This document shows positions 34,963-46,950 of a DNA stretch of 64,000 nucleotides, in pieces. The DNA is from Megalopta genalis (lineage: Eukaryota > Arthropoda > Insecta > Hymenoptera > Halictidae), in assembly GCF_051020955.1 (NCBI RefSeq), contig NC_135014.1, forward strand, positions 3,356,501-3,420,500, given 5' to 3'. Within the stretch, counting starts at the first letter, position 1; the number at the start of each line of letters is the position of its first letter. Under the pieces are notes generated by a model. The model was not told the origin of the DNA and did no database searches. It was given only the letters and a program-made list of their open reading frames with translations. A program made the position numbers and the translations under genes.

Positions 34963-35568
34963 AGTCTAGGGACGAAAATTTTAAAATTCGTTTCTTCTGA
35001 ATAGAAACCTTTGATCTTTCTGTTATCAAACTCTAGGAACGAAAGTAAACGAAGACTTGCAAAAACAAAAATTGTCTCGTTTTATTAGAGTAATTATTAA
35101 TGAAAGAAATCCTATGAAAAAGGTTTAATAGGCAATTTTGTAGTTTCTGAGATCCATGGTTTAGTCATCGACAGGAACAGGCGTGAGAGAAACTCGTGAG
35201 TCACTCTATACGAGTGGGATGTGTTGCTGGAACACGTTTCGTTCTCCGCGCAGCGCAATTTTCGTTCGGTTTTACATAATTCCACGGTCTGAGGAAATCG
35301 CTGCAAGCACAATGAAAGCTTTATGTCCACCAAGAACCCCCGATGCTTAAACGGGTTTTAAGCCGGTCGTGACCTGATTATAGTGGCGCTGCGCATTAAC
35401 GACTCGCCCATGGATGTAGCGTTTTTAATTAACGAACCGTTTCACGTCGGCAACGACCCGCCCGTGAAAGCAATAAACATTTCCGTGGTGTCGCGTTTAC
35501 TCTATCGAATCCAACCAACTGCCTTATGAAATTAACAAGAGGTATAGAAGCAAATTGTTCCATTGTCT

Positions 35569-35602
<34 letters not shown>

Positions 35603-36373
35603 GGGCTGTTCCAGAAAACTGGCGGCCTCTTCGACCGAAGTATTTTATTAATTCTGCCAACTACGCGGGACGAAAGAGATCGTTTTGTTTTATGCTCGCG
35701 TGCTCACAGAGTCCCGTGTGATTTTAGACAAATTAATTCTCGCGTATTTCGAGACATGTGTTACAAGGCAAATTAACTCGATAGCTATTTTGAAACGAGT
35801 AGAATAACGCTGTGTAATTTCATTTACAGGAGACTGCTTGTTATTGTTCTTGATAAACTGGTTTTCTTTATACTGGGACTTTGATACTCGGACGTTTTTA
35901 ATAGCAATCGACGACGTAAGTGTTCTGTAAAATCACGAGGATTATACGCAATCAGGTTCAAAGCATAATGCATCTTAAATATTGTAATATTTAATAATAA
36001 TAACACGGGTGAAAACTGCTTTGTTACAAAAGAAAAAAAATAGAAAGACAGAGATTTTACATAGCATGAGTACAATACAAAAATCGAATTATATATAGAT
36101 ACAGATGATACAAAGTAAGAAGAAAAGTATGAAAAAAGTGTAGCGTACATAAGAGGTATGGTAGTAGATACAGTAAAAATGAACAGTACAGGAAAAGTAG
36201 TGCCATTGGGAAAAGAAATAAAAAGAAAGAATGCAAAAGAAAAATTAATAGGAGAAGGTAGAAGAATTATTAATATTATGTGTTGCTAACATAATATTAC
36301 GTTAAGAATATTAAATAATTATATACTTTTTGTAATTTTATATTTTTGGATCAAGGAAATAATTATTATCAGC
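34963..36373. other. Unassigned; CT microsatellite
   Basis: CCCCCCCCCTC(TC)n at about 35569-35602. GC-moderate 35110-35800, AT-rich afterwards. No gene recognised. Confidence 0.4.
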
Positions 36374-36445
36374 AGACTGCGGACTTTTATGTAAAATAAA
36401 AATTCTCTACATAAATTGCATTTTGTACATAAATGCACAAAGATT
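36374..36445. mobile_element. GACTGCGGAT-family MITE, short
   Basis: GACTGCGGACTTTTATGTAA then AAATAAAAATTC; the right end is degenerate (AATGCACAAAGATTGGCGAT). Confidence 0.55.
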
Positions 36446-37859
36446 GGCGATCTAACAATCGCAGAAAACAGTCAAATCTGAATAAAAAGGCAAAATCTAA
36501 GGATCAAATAATTAGCGGATTTAAACAAAAATTTTGATGCAAGAAATAATATTAAAATTCTTATCCTTCGATATATTAACCTAATCGAAACGAAATAAAT
36601 ATTCCATTGAAATTATGAACATTCTCGGTACATTACGTTTTTGTAAAAATGTATTTTGCGCGTCATCTAGTGAATCGATCCTCGTAACTCCAATTTGAGG
36701 AAAGTTATTCCTTTCTAAAGTGTGTCCGAATATTAATGGGAGCCGCCTTGTAGTAAAAGTCGCCGCGAACTCGGTTCGGAGAACTCAGGCCCACTGTGAA
36801 AGAGATTCTCGGCTTGGAAGCCGGACCATCGAGTGTTTACCATTAATTCGCAAATGCGGCTTTTTGCGAATTCCAGCGGCCGACAGCGTTTCGCTCTCCG
36901 AGAATTGGAAATGGATGGCGATTCCGGTGGAAGACGGGACGACGCGAAGAAAAAGGAATGTTGAATGCAAGATGGGAGGTCTCGAGTGGTAAACAAGATA
37001 TTGAAGAGAATTACTTGAAACGAGAACCGGAGATAAATATAAAACGGCGACAATGCGAAAGAGTTTAAGCGACGAGATCCGGAAATTTGTCATTTCGTAG
37101 ATACGTGTTGGCAGAAAGCGGAGGAACAATTTCTGCGACCATCAGGATTTACGCAAAGTTCTGAGCTCTTTTAGAAATATTTTGCAAATTGTGCAGTTTC
37201 GTTATTATATGCCGATTAGTTTTACTTTGAACTGTATTATATTCTTCGTGAAAATGAAACAGTTGTAAATAGAAACAGAATTATCTGTTATTTCTTAATA
37301 TCAACGATCTGTTATAATTATTAAGTAACATCTGAAGAAATATTAAACTATTTTCAATGTGCAACGAGCTATATAATAAGCACATTAATTTCAACATTAG
37401 TTAAAATGAACAGGCAAAAATAATTTTCGTTAAACTCTGAACGATCAGTGAGAAATTATATTATAAGTAGATTAATTTCAGCATTAGAGAAGAACAAATA
37501 ACACGTAGTTAATTACTGGATTTTATGTCAAATTTTCTGTATAAATAGCAACAAACAGGTTGTCAAATAAACGTTCTTCGATTATTTTAATAAACTGTTT
37601 TAGACTTTAGACCGATTCTCGTTAAGCAGAATCGAGCAAAAAGGCAATTGACGACCAACGATCGTTAATCGCAATAACAATGAAATTCCTTTCAATTGTT
37701 CGCCGCAATGAACGACCAAAAATTTAATTGTATCCCAAATAAAATTTCGTGATATACCTATTGACGGAATTATATCAAAATATCCTCCCGATTGCGTTCA
37801 AAATTCAATAATTATGAATTGTCTCTTTCAATGGACGATTGACGATTAATTTCGTTGGT
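36446..37859. other. Unassigned; GC-rich block 36720-37130
   Basis: Overlapping ORFs of 90-114 codons on both strands, no domain recognised. Candidate regulatory or unrecognised exon. Confidence 0.3.
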
Positions 37860-38060
37860 TATATCGAGGTTATGTCAAGGTTAGATCAAGGATCATCGGT
37901 TAATTCAATCGTCGATTAATCGATGATTATATTATATCAAGGTTATTATATCAAGATTATGTTATATCAAGGTTATATCAAGAGAGGTTAGATTAAGGTT
38001 CATCGATTAATTCAATCGTCGATTAATCGATGATAAATGCCTTTAACCAACGACCGACGA
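37860..38060 (+). repeat. Imperfect local repeats (TTATATCAAGGTTA and TTCAATCGTCGATTAATCG)
   Basis: TTAATTCAATCGTCGATTAA occurs near 37900 and 38008, separated by several ATATCAAGGTTAT units. Confidence 0.7.
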
Positions 38061-38626
38061 TTACATTCGTGAATGGATTCGTTCAGCCTTCGACATTTCG
38101 ATGATAAATACCTTTAATCGTTTTCACCAATCATTTAATCAAATCAAAAAGTTTAAAAGATCGATGCCCAACACTGTTTTGTCTTAGCACTTAACCAATC
38201 GAATGGGGAGATTTCCCCGTTTTAAATTCAGTCGATTGATGACCGAATGTATGATTAATGGAAAATGAAAAATGATTGCTTAATTTTCTTGAGATTTGCA
38301 AGAGGTGCGAATGCCGAAGAAGTAATTGATGCCATATAAAAAAGTTTGCTTCGTAATTTTTGTTCAATTGAATTAAATATTTTGATTTGATTTTTGAGGT
38401 TTCCAGCGCGGTCGTGGAAGTGTTAACAGAATTATCAGATATGTAAACTCTTGTAGCAACAACCATATGTTTTTTCTGTGACTTCCAAATCTTCTGACTC
38501 AATTTGCACTACGTATTTTCGAACTAAATCATTGCATATATTATATTCTGTAATCTATAGGGTATTCTCCCCGTTTAATTAATGAATAATAATAAAATCC
38601 GGTCTACCGTTTACGATCTCATTACT
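38061..38626. other. Unassigned AT-rich
   Basis: A 103-codon minus ORF (38191-38502) has no domain. Nothing else seen. Confidence 0.3.
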
Positions 38627-38793
38627 GGATTGCAGATCTTTATGTAAAAGGACACATGTCTGTGTCAACTGCAAGAGGCAGAAGTTAGATAAAAACGTAT
38701 TTCTTTATTTAATAATGTCAACATATGAAAAACAATGTGACACGTTTTATTCCACCAACTCATTTTCCTTAGAAACGCATGAAATCCGCAGTC
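38627..38793. mobile_element. GACTGCGGAT-family MITE
   Basis: Left GGATTGCAGATCTTTATGTA, right CGCATGAAATCCGCAGTC-TA. Confidence 0.75.
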
Positions 38794-40803
38794 TAACTCA
38801 TTACTAACAGAAATAAAATCGGCTCCCGTTGGACAGACTGTTTTTTTCCTGTTTTTTTTTTTTGGAAATGTCACAGTTTGCGGCTGGCGGATTAATCAGG
38901 CGAGTCCTTTGTGAATAATAAATTCCCTGGGAACCGCGGCGAGTCAATTAGCCCGGTGCTGCGCGACGATTGAAATACAGAGGACGAAACTCGCGGGGAA
39001 CGGGATCGAGTTTTTTTCGCGGGAAGCGGTTTAAGAATCGATCACGAAATGGAAATGGCCGATAGATACGATTCAGAACGGTTAAACGGCTCGTGACAAT
39101 GACGTAGGGGTAGTTCAGCGTAAATCAGAGGGCCGTTGCCGCGGGCCAACCGCTCGCCGCTTCTATAATACGATAATTTAGCAACGGCATTATTGCACGG
39201 GCAGGTGCAAAATATTTCAATGTGGCAACCGCTTGCAAGCGTGTGCGTGCGCGCGCGCGAACACGTAACCGATGCCCGTGATAAATTTAATTATCACCTG
39301 GACCATGTCCGGCCGCCGGTTTTCAACGAGCGTTCCTGAGACCGACGATTTACAGGAAATCAAATTCCTGGCATCGGCTTTTTCATAGATGGATTCTCGA
39401 TCGGCTATTGTTCCCTTTGTCCCCTTTGCTCCCCGTTCTGCGTTTTGTAGAGGCCCTCTGTTCCTCTCTCGATTGCTTTGTTCGCCTTGAATTATATCGA
39501 TTCGATGGCTCTATTAGTTTTTGCTCAGGCGACCAGCCTTTTTTATTCCGATCCCGCGAATTTCATCGGCCGCATACTTTCCTTTTCACGAGGACGAAAC
39601 AAGCGTCCGAAGTTTCGGCGACCGACATTTCGAACATCCGGCTGGCCGGGACGAAGTTAGCCGTAGAAAAGAGTTCGGAGAAGGATATAAAACGTTTTCT
39701 TTGCTGGAAGAATACTAAAATCAATTATTTCGATAATAGTTAAATATCTTCTCGATATAATTCCAAAGCATCGCGTTTGAATATAACCATGAAGTAGTTG
39801 TAAAACTTCATGTAAACAGACGATGTAATTGGCTGTTTTTGTTCCAAATACGGTGTAAAGAGGTCTCGCTATGAGGCAATGAGAGATTCTGGAGAGAAAA
39901 CAGAATATAAAATTCGAAATTAAACAAATCAAATAATTAGATTGTACTGTTTAACACGTTCATCGATTAATAAATGAGAACAATACTTTGAAACACTTTT
40001 AGGTAGTTATAATTAATTATATTTTTCATGTTAACGAACTTTGGTTAACAAAAGGAAAAGTTTTAGGTTAGTTTTAGGTTAGTTTTAGGTGAAACTACTG
40101 CACACTGTGTTCACGTATTTTTCGTTTGCTCTCCAATGCGGCTCAGTTTGCTCTGCACAACATGCTCATCATTAATCGTTTGTTTTTAATTATTTTACGT
40201 TATTTTTAACGAAAATATTAATATCTGTAGAAATCATGGATACATGGATAAAGATTTCGAATCAAATTTCAAATAAATAATGTATTTATACAAATTCCAA
40301 TTTCTAGAAAATTACCGATCATTCATGTTGCCTTGTTCAATTAAAATATAAATATCCCATTTATATTTTATGAATCAAGATGGACGAAAGTCGAAATTCA
40401 ATGAAAAATAAATATGAAATCTCTACGCGAACAAATACATATATAAACACTTTTTTAAGATGGATAATTGGTTTTAATAAAACAGATGTGTATAACTTTA
40501 TATATTTTGAAACAACTTTATAAATATATATTATATATTCGATTGTATAATGTATGTATAACAAGGTTTTTTTAATATATACGAAGTTACACATGTGTGT
40601 TTTGCTGAAATCAAGTATCAATCATATTATACATATATTATGTGTACATATATTCTATAAATATATGTATAATACATATATGACACATGTATAATAAAGT
40701 TCTCGTAAAATATACAAAATTATTATTTTGTTAGAATCAAATGTCAATTCTATTATACACATATTATTTATCTATTACAGATTTGTATAATATATGTAAT
40801 GTA
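38794..40803. other. GC-rich island 38880-39700, then AT-rich
   Basis: The island holds unremarkable ORFs and a GTGCGCGCGCGCG run near 39250. At 40057-40090 an 11 bp motif TTTTAGGTTAG repeats about three times. No gene. Confidence 0.35.
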
Positions 40804-40972
40804 CAGTGCCGGACAAATGTATTCGGACAAATAATTTTTCTTTATTTGTATGGGTAACTCCACGATATTAATATAAAACTAACTTAGCAGTTTATAAAGG
40901 TCAGGCTAATAAATTACATATATAAACGTAAATATTACATATTAACATATATAATATAACATAATATTACAT

Positions 40973-41066
40973 ATTATATTTTATTATATATATAATATTA
41001 CATATTATATTTTATTGTATATATAATATTACATATTATATTTTATTATATATATAATATTACAAT
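40973..41066. repeat. 31 bp AT-rich tandem repeat, three units
   Basis: Units start at 40973, 41004 and 41035 (ATTATATTTTATT.TATATA), inside the Tc1 element. Confidence 0.9.
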
Positions 41067-41224
41067 ATTATATTACATAATATTAGTAATATTACATATA
41101 TAACGTAAAATATATATTTTGTACAATAAAGAAAAAATTGATTGACAAAAGTGTTCGGACAGAACTTAAATCTTGAGAAAATGATAAAATTAACACATAT
41201 TGTTGGTGAAAATAACAAAGTTAG

Positions 41225-42190
41225 TTAATATTTAGTACAATAACCATTGGAATCAATAACTGTTTGCGTTCTTTTAGGCATACATTTAAAAAGATTATTT
41301 ACTGTAACAGGAGTAATGTTTTGCCATTTTTGGCGAAGAGTGTCGTACAATTCACAAGTATTTCGAAATTTTTCATTTTTTATGCTTAGCTTTAAGTGTT
41401 CCCAAAGATGTTCGATTGGATTTAGATCCGGACTTTTTTTTGCGATGGTCACTCAAGAACGTTCATACTATTAGCATTGATCCAATGTTTCACGGCACGA
41501 GAAGCATGCTTCGAATCATTATCATGTTGAAATATCCAATCTTCGTCCATGATTTCAGTTGCATGAGATAACATTTCTGTCTCTGATATTTCTATATACT
41601 GCTCCTTCTTCATAATGCCTTTTATTTGCCGCAAAGGACCGACACCATGACTGGAGAAGCACCCCTAAACAATAATGTTTCCGCCTCCATGTCTTATTGT
41701 TGGATAACGCACGTTGAATCTTTTACCTATTGGTCGACGTACCCATTGAATTCAATCAGATCCAAATAATTTAAATTTGTGCTTTCATCGCTGAAAAGCA
41801 CATTCGACCAGTCTTTTATTCACCAATGAAGGTGTTCTTTAGCGAATTTAAGCCGGGGCCATCCTGTTCTTTTTTGAAATCAATGGTTCCTTCACTCCAT
41901 GTCGTCCACGTAGTCCGATAGACACTAGACAACGTTGTACTGTACGTACACTAATGTCCAACTTGTCAGTTTCGATTAAGCTTTTATGAATCTCTACTGC
42001 ACTCCTCCTGGGGTCAGCAATTGACAGGCGTCGTATTTTCCTGTCCCGTCTAATTGAGGTTTTTTTCGGTCGGCCGGACTTGGATTCATCGTTTAAGTGT
42101 CCTCGTTCTTGAAATCGCTTCAGTGTGCAGTACACAGTTTGTTTTGCGGTGTCAAAATGCCGAGAAACATCAGATATGCATTCGCCGTTA
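41225..42190 (-). pseudogene. Tc1 transposase pseudogene (DD34E)
   Basis: Read on the minus strand: an N-terminal paired-like DNA-binding region (TLKRFQERGHLND, then GRPKKTS, then RTVQRCLVSIGLRGR at 42110-41920); the first catalytic Asp in VLFSDEST near 41795; the second in FQHDNDSKHAS near 41525; and the catalytic Glu in SPDLNPIEHLWEHLK near 41430. The last two are about 34 residues apart once the frameshift is allowed for, as in Tc1. There are in-frame stops (for example after HW near 41826) and a frameshift near 41452, so no working enzyme. It ends TVIDSNGYCTKY-stop. Confidence 0.9.
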
Positions 42191-42537
42191 AGAAATAAAT
42201 TACATGCATAAATGAAACGTCCGAATATTTTTGTCCTAGCTAATTTGAATAAAACCTACTTTATGTGCAGTATAGAGCAAATGTCTACGTGTCACTCTCA
42301 CACGAGTTAGCATTCGACTAATAGCAAACAAAACACGAAGTGGCCTCCTCCTAACAATAATATCGCAACATAGGTAAACAAACACATGTTTGTCCGTATG
42401 CATATGAGCCGTTTATTTTGAAAGTGGCATAAGTCACTTTTAAAAAAAAATCGAGTTAATGGTAACACTAATTACAATTGAACGGTACCTTTTCATTTTT
42501 TAAACTATGGCATTTTAACGACTATGGCAAACTATGA

Positions 42538-42915
42538 CTAGACTGCGGATGTTATACATTTATTGCATTAGTTAGTAGACGAATTTTAAAACATCAGAGA
42601 AATTTTTAAAATTTGACATTGTTTACGTATTATTTTCAACTAACTAAAATGATGAAAGAAAGAATGAAATATTTGGGACTTGTTTATTGAAATTGATGAA
42701 CAAAAGTTTTTATTTTGCATGAAGGTCTGCAGTCCAGCTGCAACTAATATATTCATACTCTCGAATTCACCTAATCTGTTTGATGCCGTAATTTAAGTTA
42801 GGCTTATCCATTTGATACATTCGTGACAGAAACGATCGGGTCAAGTGGAAAATTGTAAAGACATTCGACAAATTTGAGGATATTTACACTACATTATTTC
42901 CAACTGATTAAAATT
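42538..42915. mobile_element. GACTGCGGAT-family MITE sequence within the GAGCC element
   Basis: GACTGCGGATGTTATACATT on the left, TTGCATGAAGGTCTGCAGTC at about 42716-42735. A further 42830-42910 stretch (TACACTACATTATTTCCAAC) resembles the family interior. Confidence 0.7.
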
Positions 42916-43290
42916 GAGCAGTTTATTTTGAAAGTGGCATAAGTCACTTTTTCAAAAAAATCGGGTTAATGGTAACACTAATTACAATTGAACGGTATCT
43001 TTTCATTTGAAAAAAATTTACAATCAATAAGTTGAGAACTATTGAGATTTGTTCGAGAGAAGTTTTGGTAATTAACGGTACAACAAACATGTTTATTTTG
43101 AAAGTGGCGTAAGTCGCTGTACTCGAGAAATCAATTGCGGGGCTTAGTGTAAAAGAAATAGAAACGTGTGATAAGTGTGTGTGAAGTATTGTTTTGAATT
43201 ATTTTCAGTATTTTTAAAAATGTTCTGATCATTGGACTTATTTTTATAAGTGCGAAAGAATAGTGCAGTTTTGTAAATTATATTATAGCG

Positions 43291-43593
43291 ATATGGCGGC
43301 TACCTCCAGACCCGCCAGCAGATGGCTATAAAATGTTTTATAAACTAACTTTAGATGAAAAAGATGAATTTCTAACTTTGGATTTGTCAGCAAAAAGAGG
43401 AAGACCCAGGCGTTATTCACAAATAGAAATGGATCCGTTGTACGCTGGATCTCGTCCTGTTTCTTCAGCAAAATACAAAGACACGATGGACTTGCTTAAT
43501 TATATACCCCCGATATACCACAGTTATTTTAAAAATTTGATACAAAACACGATTTCCGAGGACTTAATCACTCCTATTGATGACGAAAATTAA
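43291..43593 (+). pseudogene. GAGCC element ORF, longer form with AT-hook-like block, start codon lost
   Basis: Same reading frame as 18908-19180 but 100 codons long and with ATA in place of the ATG; the next in-frame ATG (43333) would give 86 residues. Bases 43390-43419 encode the extra ten residues containing KRGRPRR. Apart from this block the two copies differ in the frame by two synonymous and two amino-acid-changing substitutions (start codon; Tyr to His near the end). The 3' part (LLNYIPPIYHSYFKNL) is well kept in both. Confidence 0.55.
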
Positions 43594-44092
43594 ATTGAAC
43601 CGATGTATTTTCATATAAATTACTTATATTTATGTTTCAAAATGTACTAATTATTTTTGTATTTTATGAATATTAACATAAAAAATACTTAAATCAAACC
43701 TTTATATTAAATATGTTCATGGTATAAATTATTATTATATATGTAATTTATTCAACAATTTTAGTAAATCACTGTCCTTTCGAAACATCACTTCGGTAAA
43801 ATACGTCGGACAAAATTAATATATGTCAGTCATTTTTCTAAACTATTTATTTTGAAAGTGGCTCAAGTCACTTTACCGTAATAAAAAGTGGTGATTTTTT
43901 CATGTTTATACGAAATTATTTATACTGAGAAAAATATCAGTATCCTGAGATAACAAATACAAGTAAATCTCCTCGAAAGTTAACATCCATATTTTTAAAC
44001 GTGTTAAAACGCAAACCCTTAAATGTATCGACTTAAAAACAAAGTGACTTATGCCACTTTCAAAATAAACGGCTCATATGTCCGGTATGATG

Positions 44093-45426
44093 TATGATAA
44101 GATTCTTTTAAAATATACAAGGTCATACGTATGTGTTTTCTTAGACATAATATATGTATAATAAATGAAATATCAATCTCATATGTAAATATAAGGAGAA
44201 AATGTTTAAATTCATATTTAATTATATAAACACTGAAACCTAAGAAAAGATTTCTTTCAGTGACCAAACGAAAATTCTCATTGAAAATAAAACAGAACTA
44301 TAAATTTCGATGAACATACACGGCGCCTTGTTTCCCGGAATTTCACAGAAACGCGAGAACGTCTAATTGCAAAGCAAGCGGAGATCGAACAACGCGAAGC
44401 GAAAGTTCTAACTATTGTAACTGAGCCCGCATGATCATTTTCGCGGCGTCCGTAGACAATGATAAAGTAATTCGAAGCAAGCAGAAAATCCAAGTACGGT
44501 AAATAAATGGCATCTGGTCGTCGATCGACCGAGCCTGATCCCAATATCGCTAAATCCCGTTTCGGATCGTTCAAAAGGTCTCTCCGGATACATGATCGTA
44601 GTCATGAAATTCATCAGCGCGGCTCGATTAGGTCGATAGGCCGGCGGTGGTATCGCGGTGATTCACGTTATCCCTTTCGATTGACTCGACCCGTCGGTGG
44701 TGAAAAGAGGACAGAAAGCCCTGGGAATCCACTCGGCCCGGCCAGAAAAACCGATTAACACGCGCGATTGTACGTCATAGGGTCCGCGGACGTGCATCCG
44801 ACAGATCGATCGCGCATATCCGGCGTTTATGCAAGCGTATTTGCCAGGTCGTGTGCCGGGTCCTATGCAAAAATGATTGTCCTCTCAACGGTCCGGTAAT
44901 CAAAGTGTCAAATTCGCAGCGGCGCGCTGCGGCGCGAAGCGAAGCCAAATTTGCATAGCCACGCGCAATAAACACCGGGGACAGGAAGCTATTCAAGGTT
45001 TCATGAACAATCGCGATCACTGTTTTCCGACGTCTAATCGTCTCGAATTTTTTGGCCGTTCGTTTTTTTCAAGAAACACTTCACGGAGACCGTCTCGTCA
45101 CTCACCGTCGTTTACGGTTTCGAGAATCGTTTAGAAAAGTCGTGTAAAATGCTTACGGTATTCTGACGATAAATTACTGGCTGTTTGTGATTACGGAACG
45201 CACGACTTTTTGTACTTTTCAAAAGAATCGAATGACGGAAGTTTTAATACTGAGAACTGAGTGCTCAGCTGGTGTATTTGAGAAAAATCGGCGAGGTAAC
45301 TTAAGAACGTGCATTGTTTTCCAGTTATTATGATCATTGGACAAATAATTTTCTACTCGGCGTGAATACATTATATAATTAATACAGCTAGATTTTTGGT
45401 CAAACTCTGCAATCGAACTATACGTA
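44093..45426. other. AT-rich, then GC-rich island 44280-45140
   Basis: Overlapping ORFs of 80-98 codons on both strands with no domain. Unique-looking; perhaps regulatory. Confidence 0.3.
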
Positions 45427-45430
45427 TCAA

Positions 45431-45609
45431 CCTTTTGCAGTCGGAGCCATTTTAAGTCGAAATCCAAAATTTGGATTAAGTCGAAATCCAAAAGTTTTTT
45501 TTACGCTTTTAACAGTTTCTTTTAAACATAAAATTATATTAAAAATATTTTTGAACGTGATACGACAATTTTTAGCGATGTCTTAGAGTCACCACTCGAC
45601 TGAAAAGGG
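45431..45609 (+). mobile_element. TTAA MITE, family CCCTTTGCACTCGA, diverged copy
   Basis: CCTTTTGCAGTCGGAGCCAT at the left and AGAGTCACCACTCGACTGAA near the right match the copy at 53593-53832. The flanking TTAAs have decayed (TCAA on the left, TATA on the right). Confidence 0.65.
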
Positions 45610-46946
45610 TATAATATTATACCGCCATTGCTGAAATTTTCGTTCTTTTATCGTTTGGAAAAGACAATCTTCAAGATACCACCACTTCTAAATCCTTGAT
45701 GTGTACACTCGACTGTTTACGTTAAGCTGAATGTTGATTTTTCATCGATTTAAAAATACTTGGATCTTGTCAAAGCCTAAATAAAGATACAATGCGAAAG
45801 CTTGATAGTAAAAGGTTTTATAGTTTTACTGTGAACAAATTTTAAAGTCAGCTGGAAATGTAACATGCCCTTAAAGGTGTCCTCGAAAGTTTTGTACATC
45901 GTTTCGAAGGGATTCAAGATAAGTACCTTGTATTCAGTAATTAATAATAAACTCCTCTTGTGTTACGAATCATACAAAACGACTGTTTAAAATGAGAATG
46001 TAAAATAAGGAATCATGATATCAGGGACATGTAAATGTGAAGCTAAACGAACTTTTATATTATGTATTCTATTTGTGAATACATGGCAATAGAGACAGTA
46101 GCTGAAGATGTCCAGTCATGAATATACATGTAGCAGAGTAAATCAAGTAGATCTATTCATAGTTAGTCTCCTATTGTTCGGTGGTAAAGTAATTTCGCCT
46201 TTGCGAATGCAGAAATTAATTTGCTGCACTGTTGCTATTTTATATAACCAGGTAAACGGGCTACACTATTTTCTATGATTTTCTTCTGTTATTTTGTAAA
46301 TTGGTTACTGTTTCATTAATAATGCTGTCCAACAAATTTGTACTTTTCTCGAGTCCAAATATATTGTGGTTACTGTATAATTAATAGCACTGTCCAACAA
46401 ATGTTTACTTTTATCGAGTCCGAATATTCGACAACTAATTCTAACAAATTTTTAATATCATTGTTCTCCATCGCTTTTCATTCCTAAAACATTTTAATTG
46501 CAAAGAAAGTAAAATTCGCAAAATTAAGGACGAACGTTTTGTGGCGAATTAACGTTTACAGAAGTAAAATAACATATTTTTAAATAACGTTACAAATCCG
46601 CCAGCCGGTGGAACGAAATATTGGACAAAATGAATCTTGTCACAAAAACAGACTTTGCTTTCCCACCAATACAGTTTAATTGCGTCAACGATCGGGAAGA
46701 TAGCGCACGCTCGTGCATTATTACGCGAAGCAGTATTCATTAGGTCTTCATTCGATTACTATACGTGTCTATCCATTATCAATCAGACTGATAATCTCAT
46801 AACTGCCCGTTAAGTATTTACGGGGCTATAAAAGAAGTTCCAGAACGTTCTCTGCTTGCTGGTTTCCTCAGGTTCCACTGAACGAGCCAAATAACTTTCA
46901 CAATTCATTGGACACAGCAAACTAATAACACTAAACCTACCGAATT
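45610..46946. other. AT-rich; 67 bp tandem duplication at 46303-46432
   Basis: Two units share CTGTCCAACAAAT and TCGAGTCC.AATAT. No gene recognised. Confidence 0.5.
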
Positions 46947-46950
46947 TTAA

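Larger units (their letters stand above)
42406..44075 (+). mobile_element. GAGCC-terminus transposon, copy 2, with duplicated left end
   Basis: Termini GAGCCGTTTATTTTGAAAGT and exact complement; ATAT on both sides (42402-42405 and 44076-44079), reconstructing the Tc1 terminus when removed. A second left end starts at 42916 (GAGCAGTTTATTTTG), with MITE material between them, so the element either inserted near itself or had its first 130 bp duplicated. Confidence 0.85.
40804..44092 (-). mobile_element. Tc1-like element, decayed, with a GAGCC element in its terminal repeat
   Basis: TA at 40802-40803; left terminus CAGTGCCGGACAAATGTATT. The matching right terminus is split: ACGGACAAACATG-type sequence up to 42405, and ATATGTCCGG at 44076-44085. 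Excluding the inserted 42406-44075 block the element is about 1.6 kb, the usual Tc1 length. The AT-rich 3' part includes a 31 bp tandem repeat. Confidence 0.88.

Noticed and set aside
40057..40090. Telomere-like TTAGG repeats
   Set aside because: The motif is an 11 bp unit repeated about three times in internal sequence, not a run of TTAGG.
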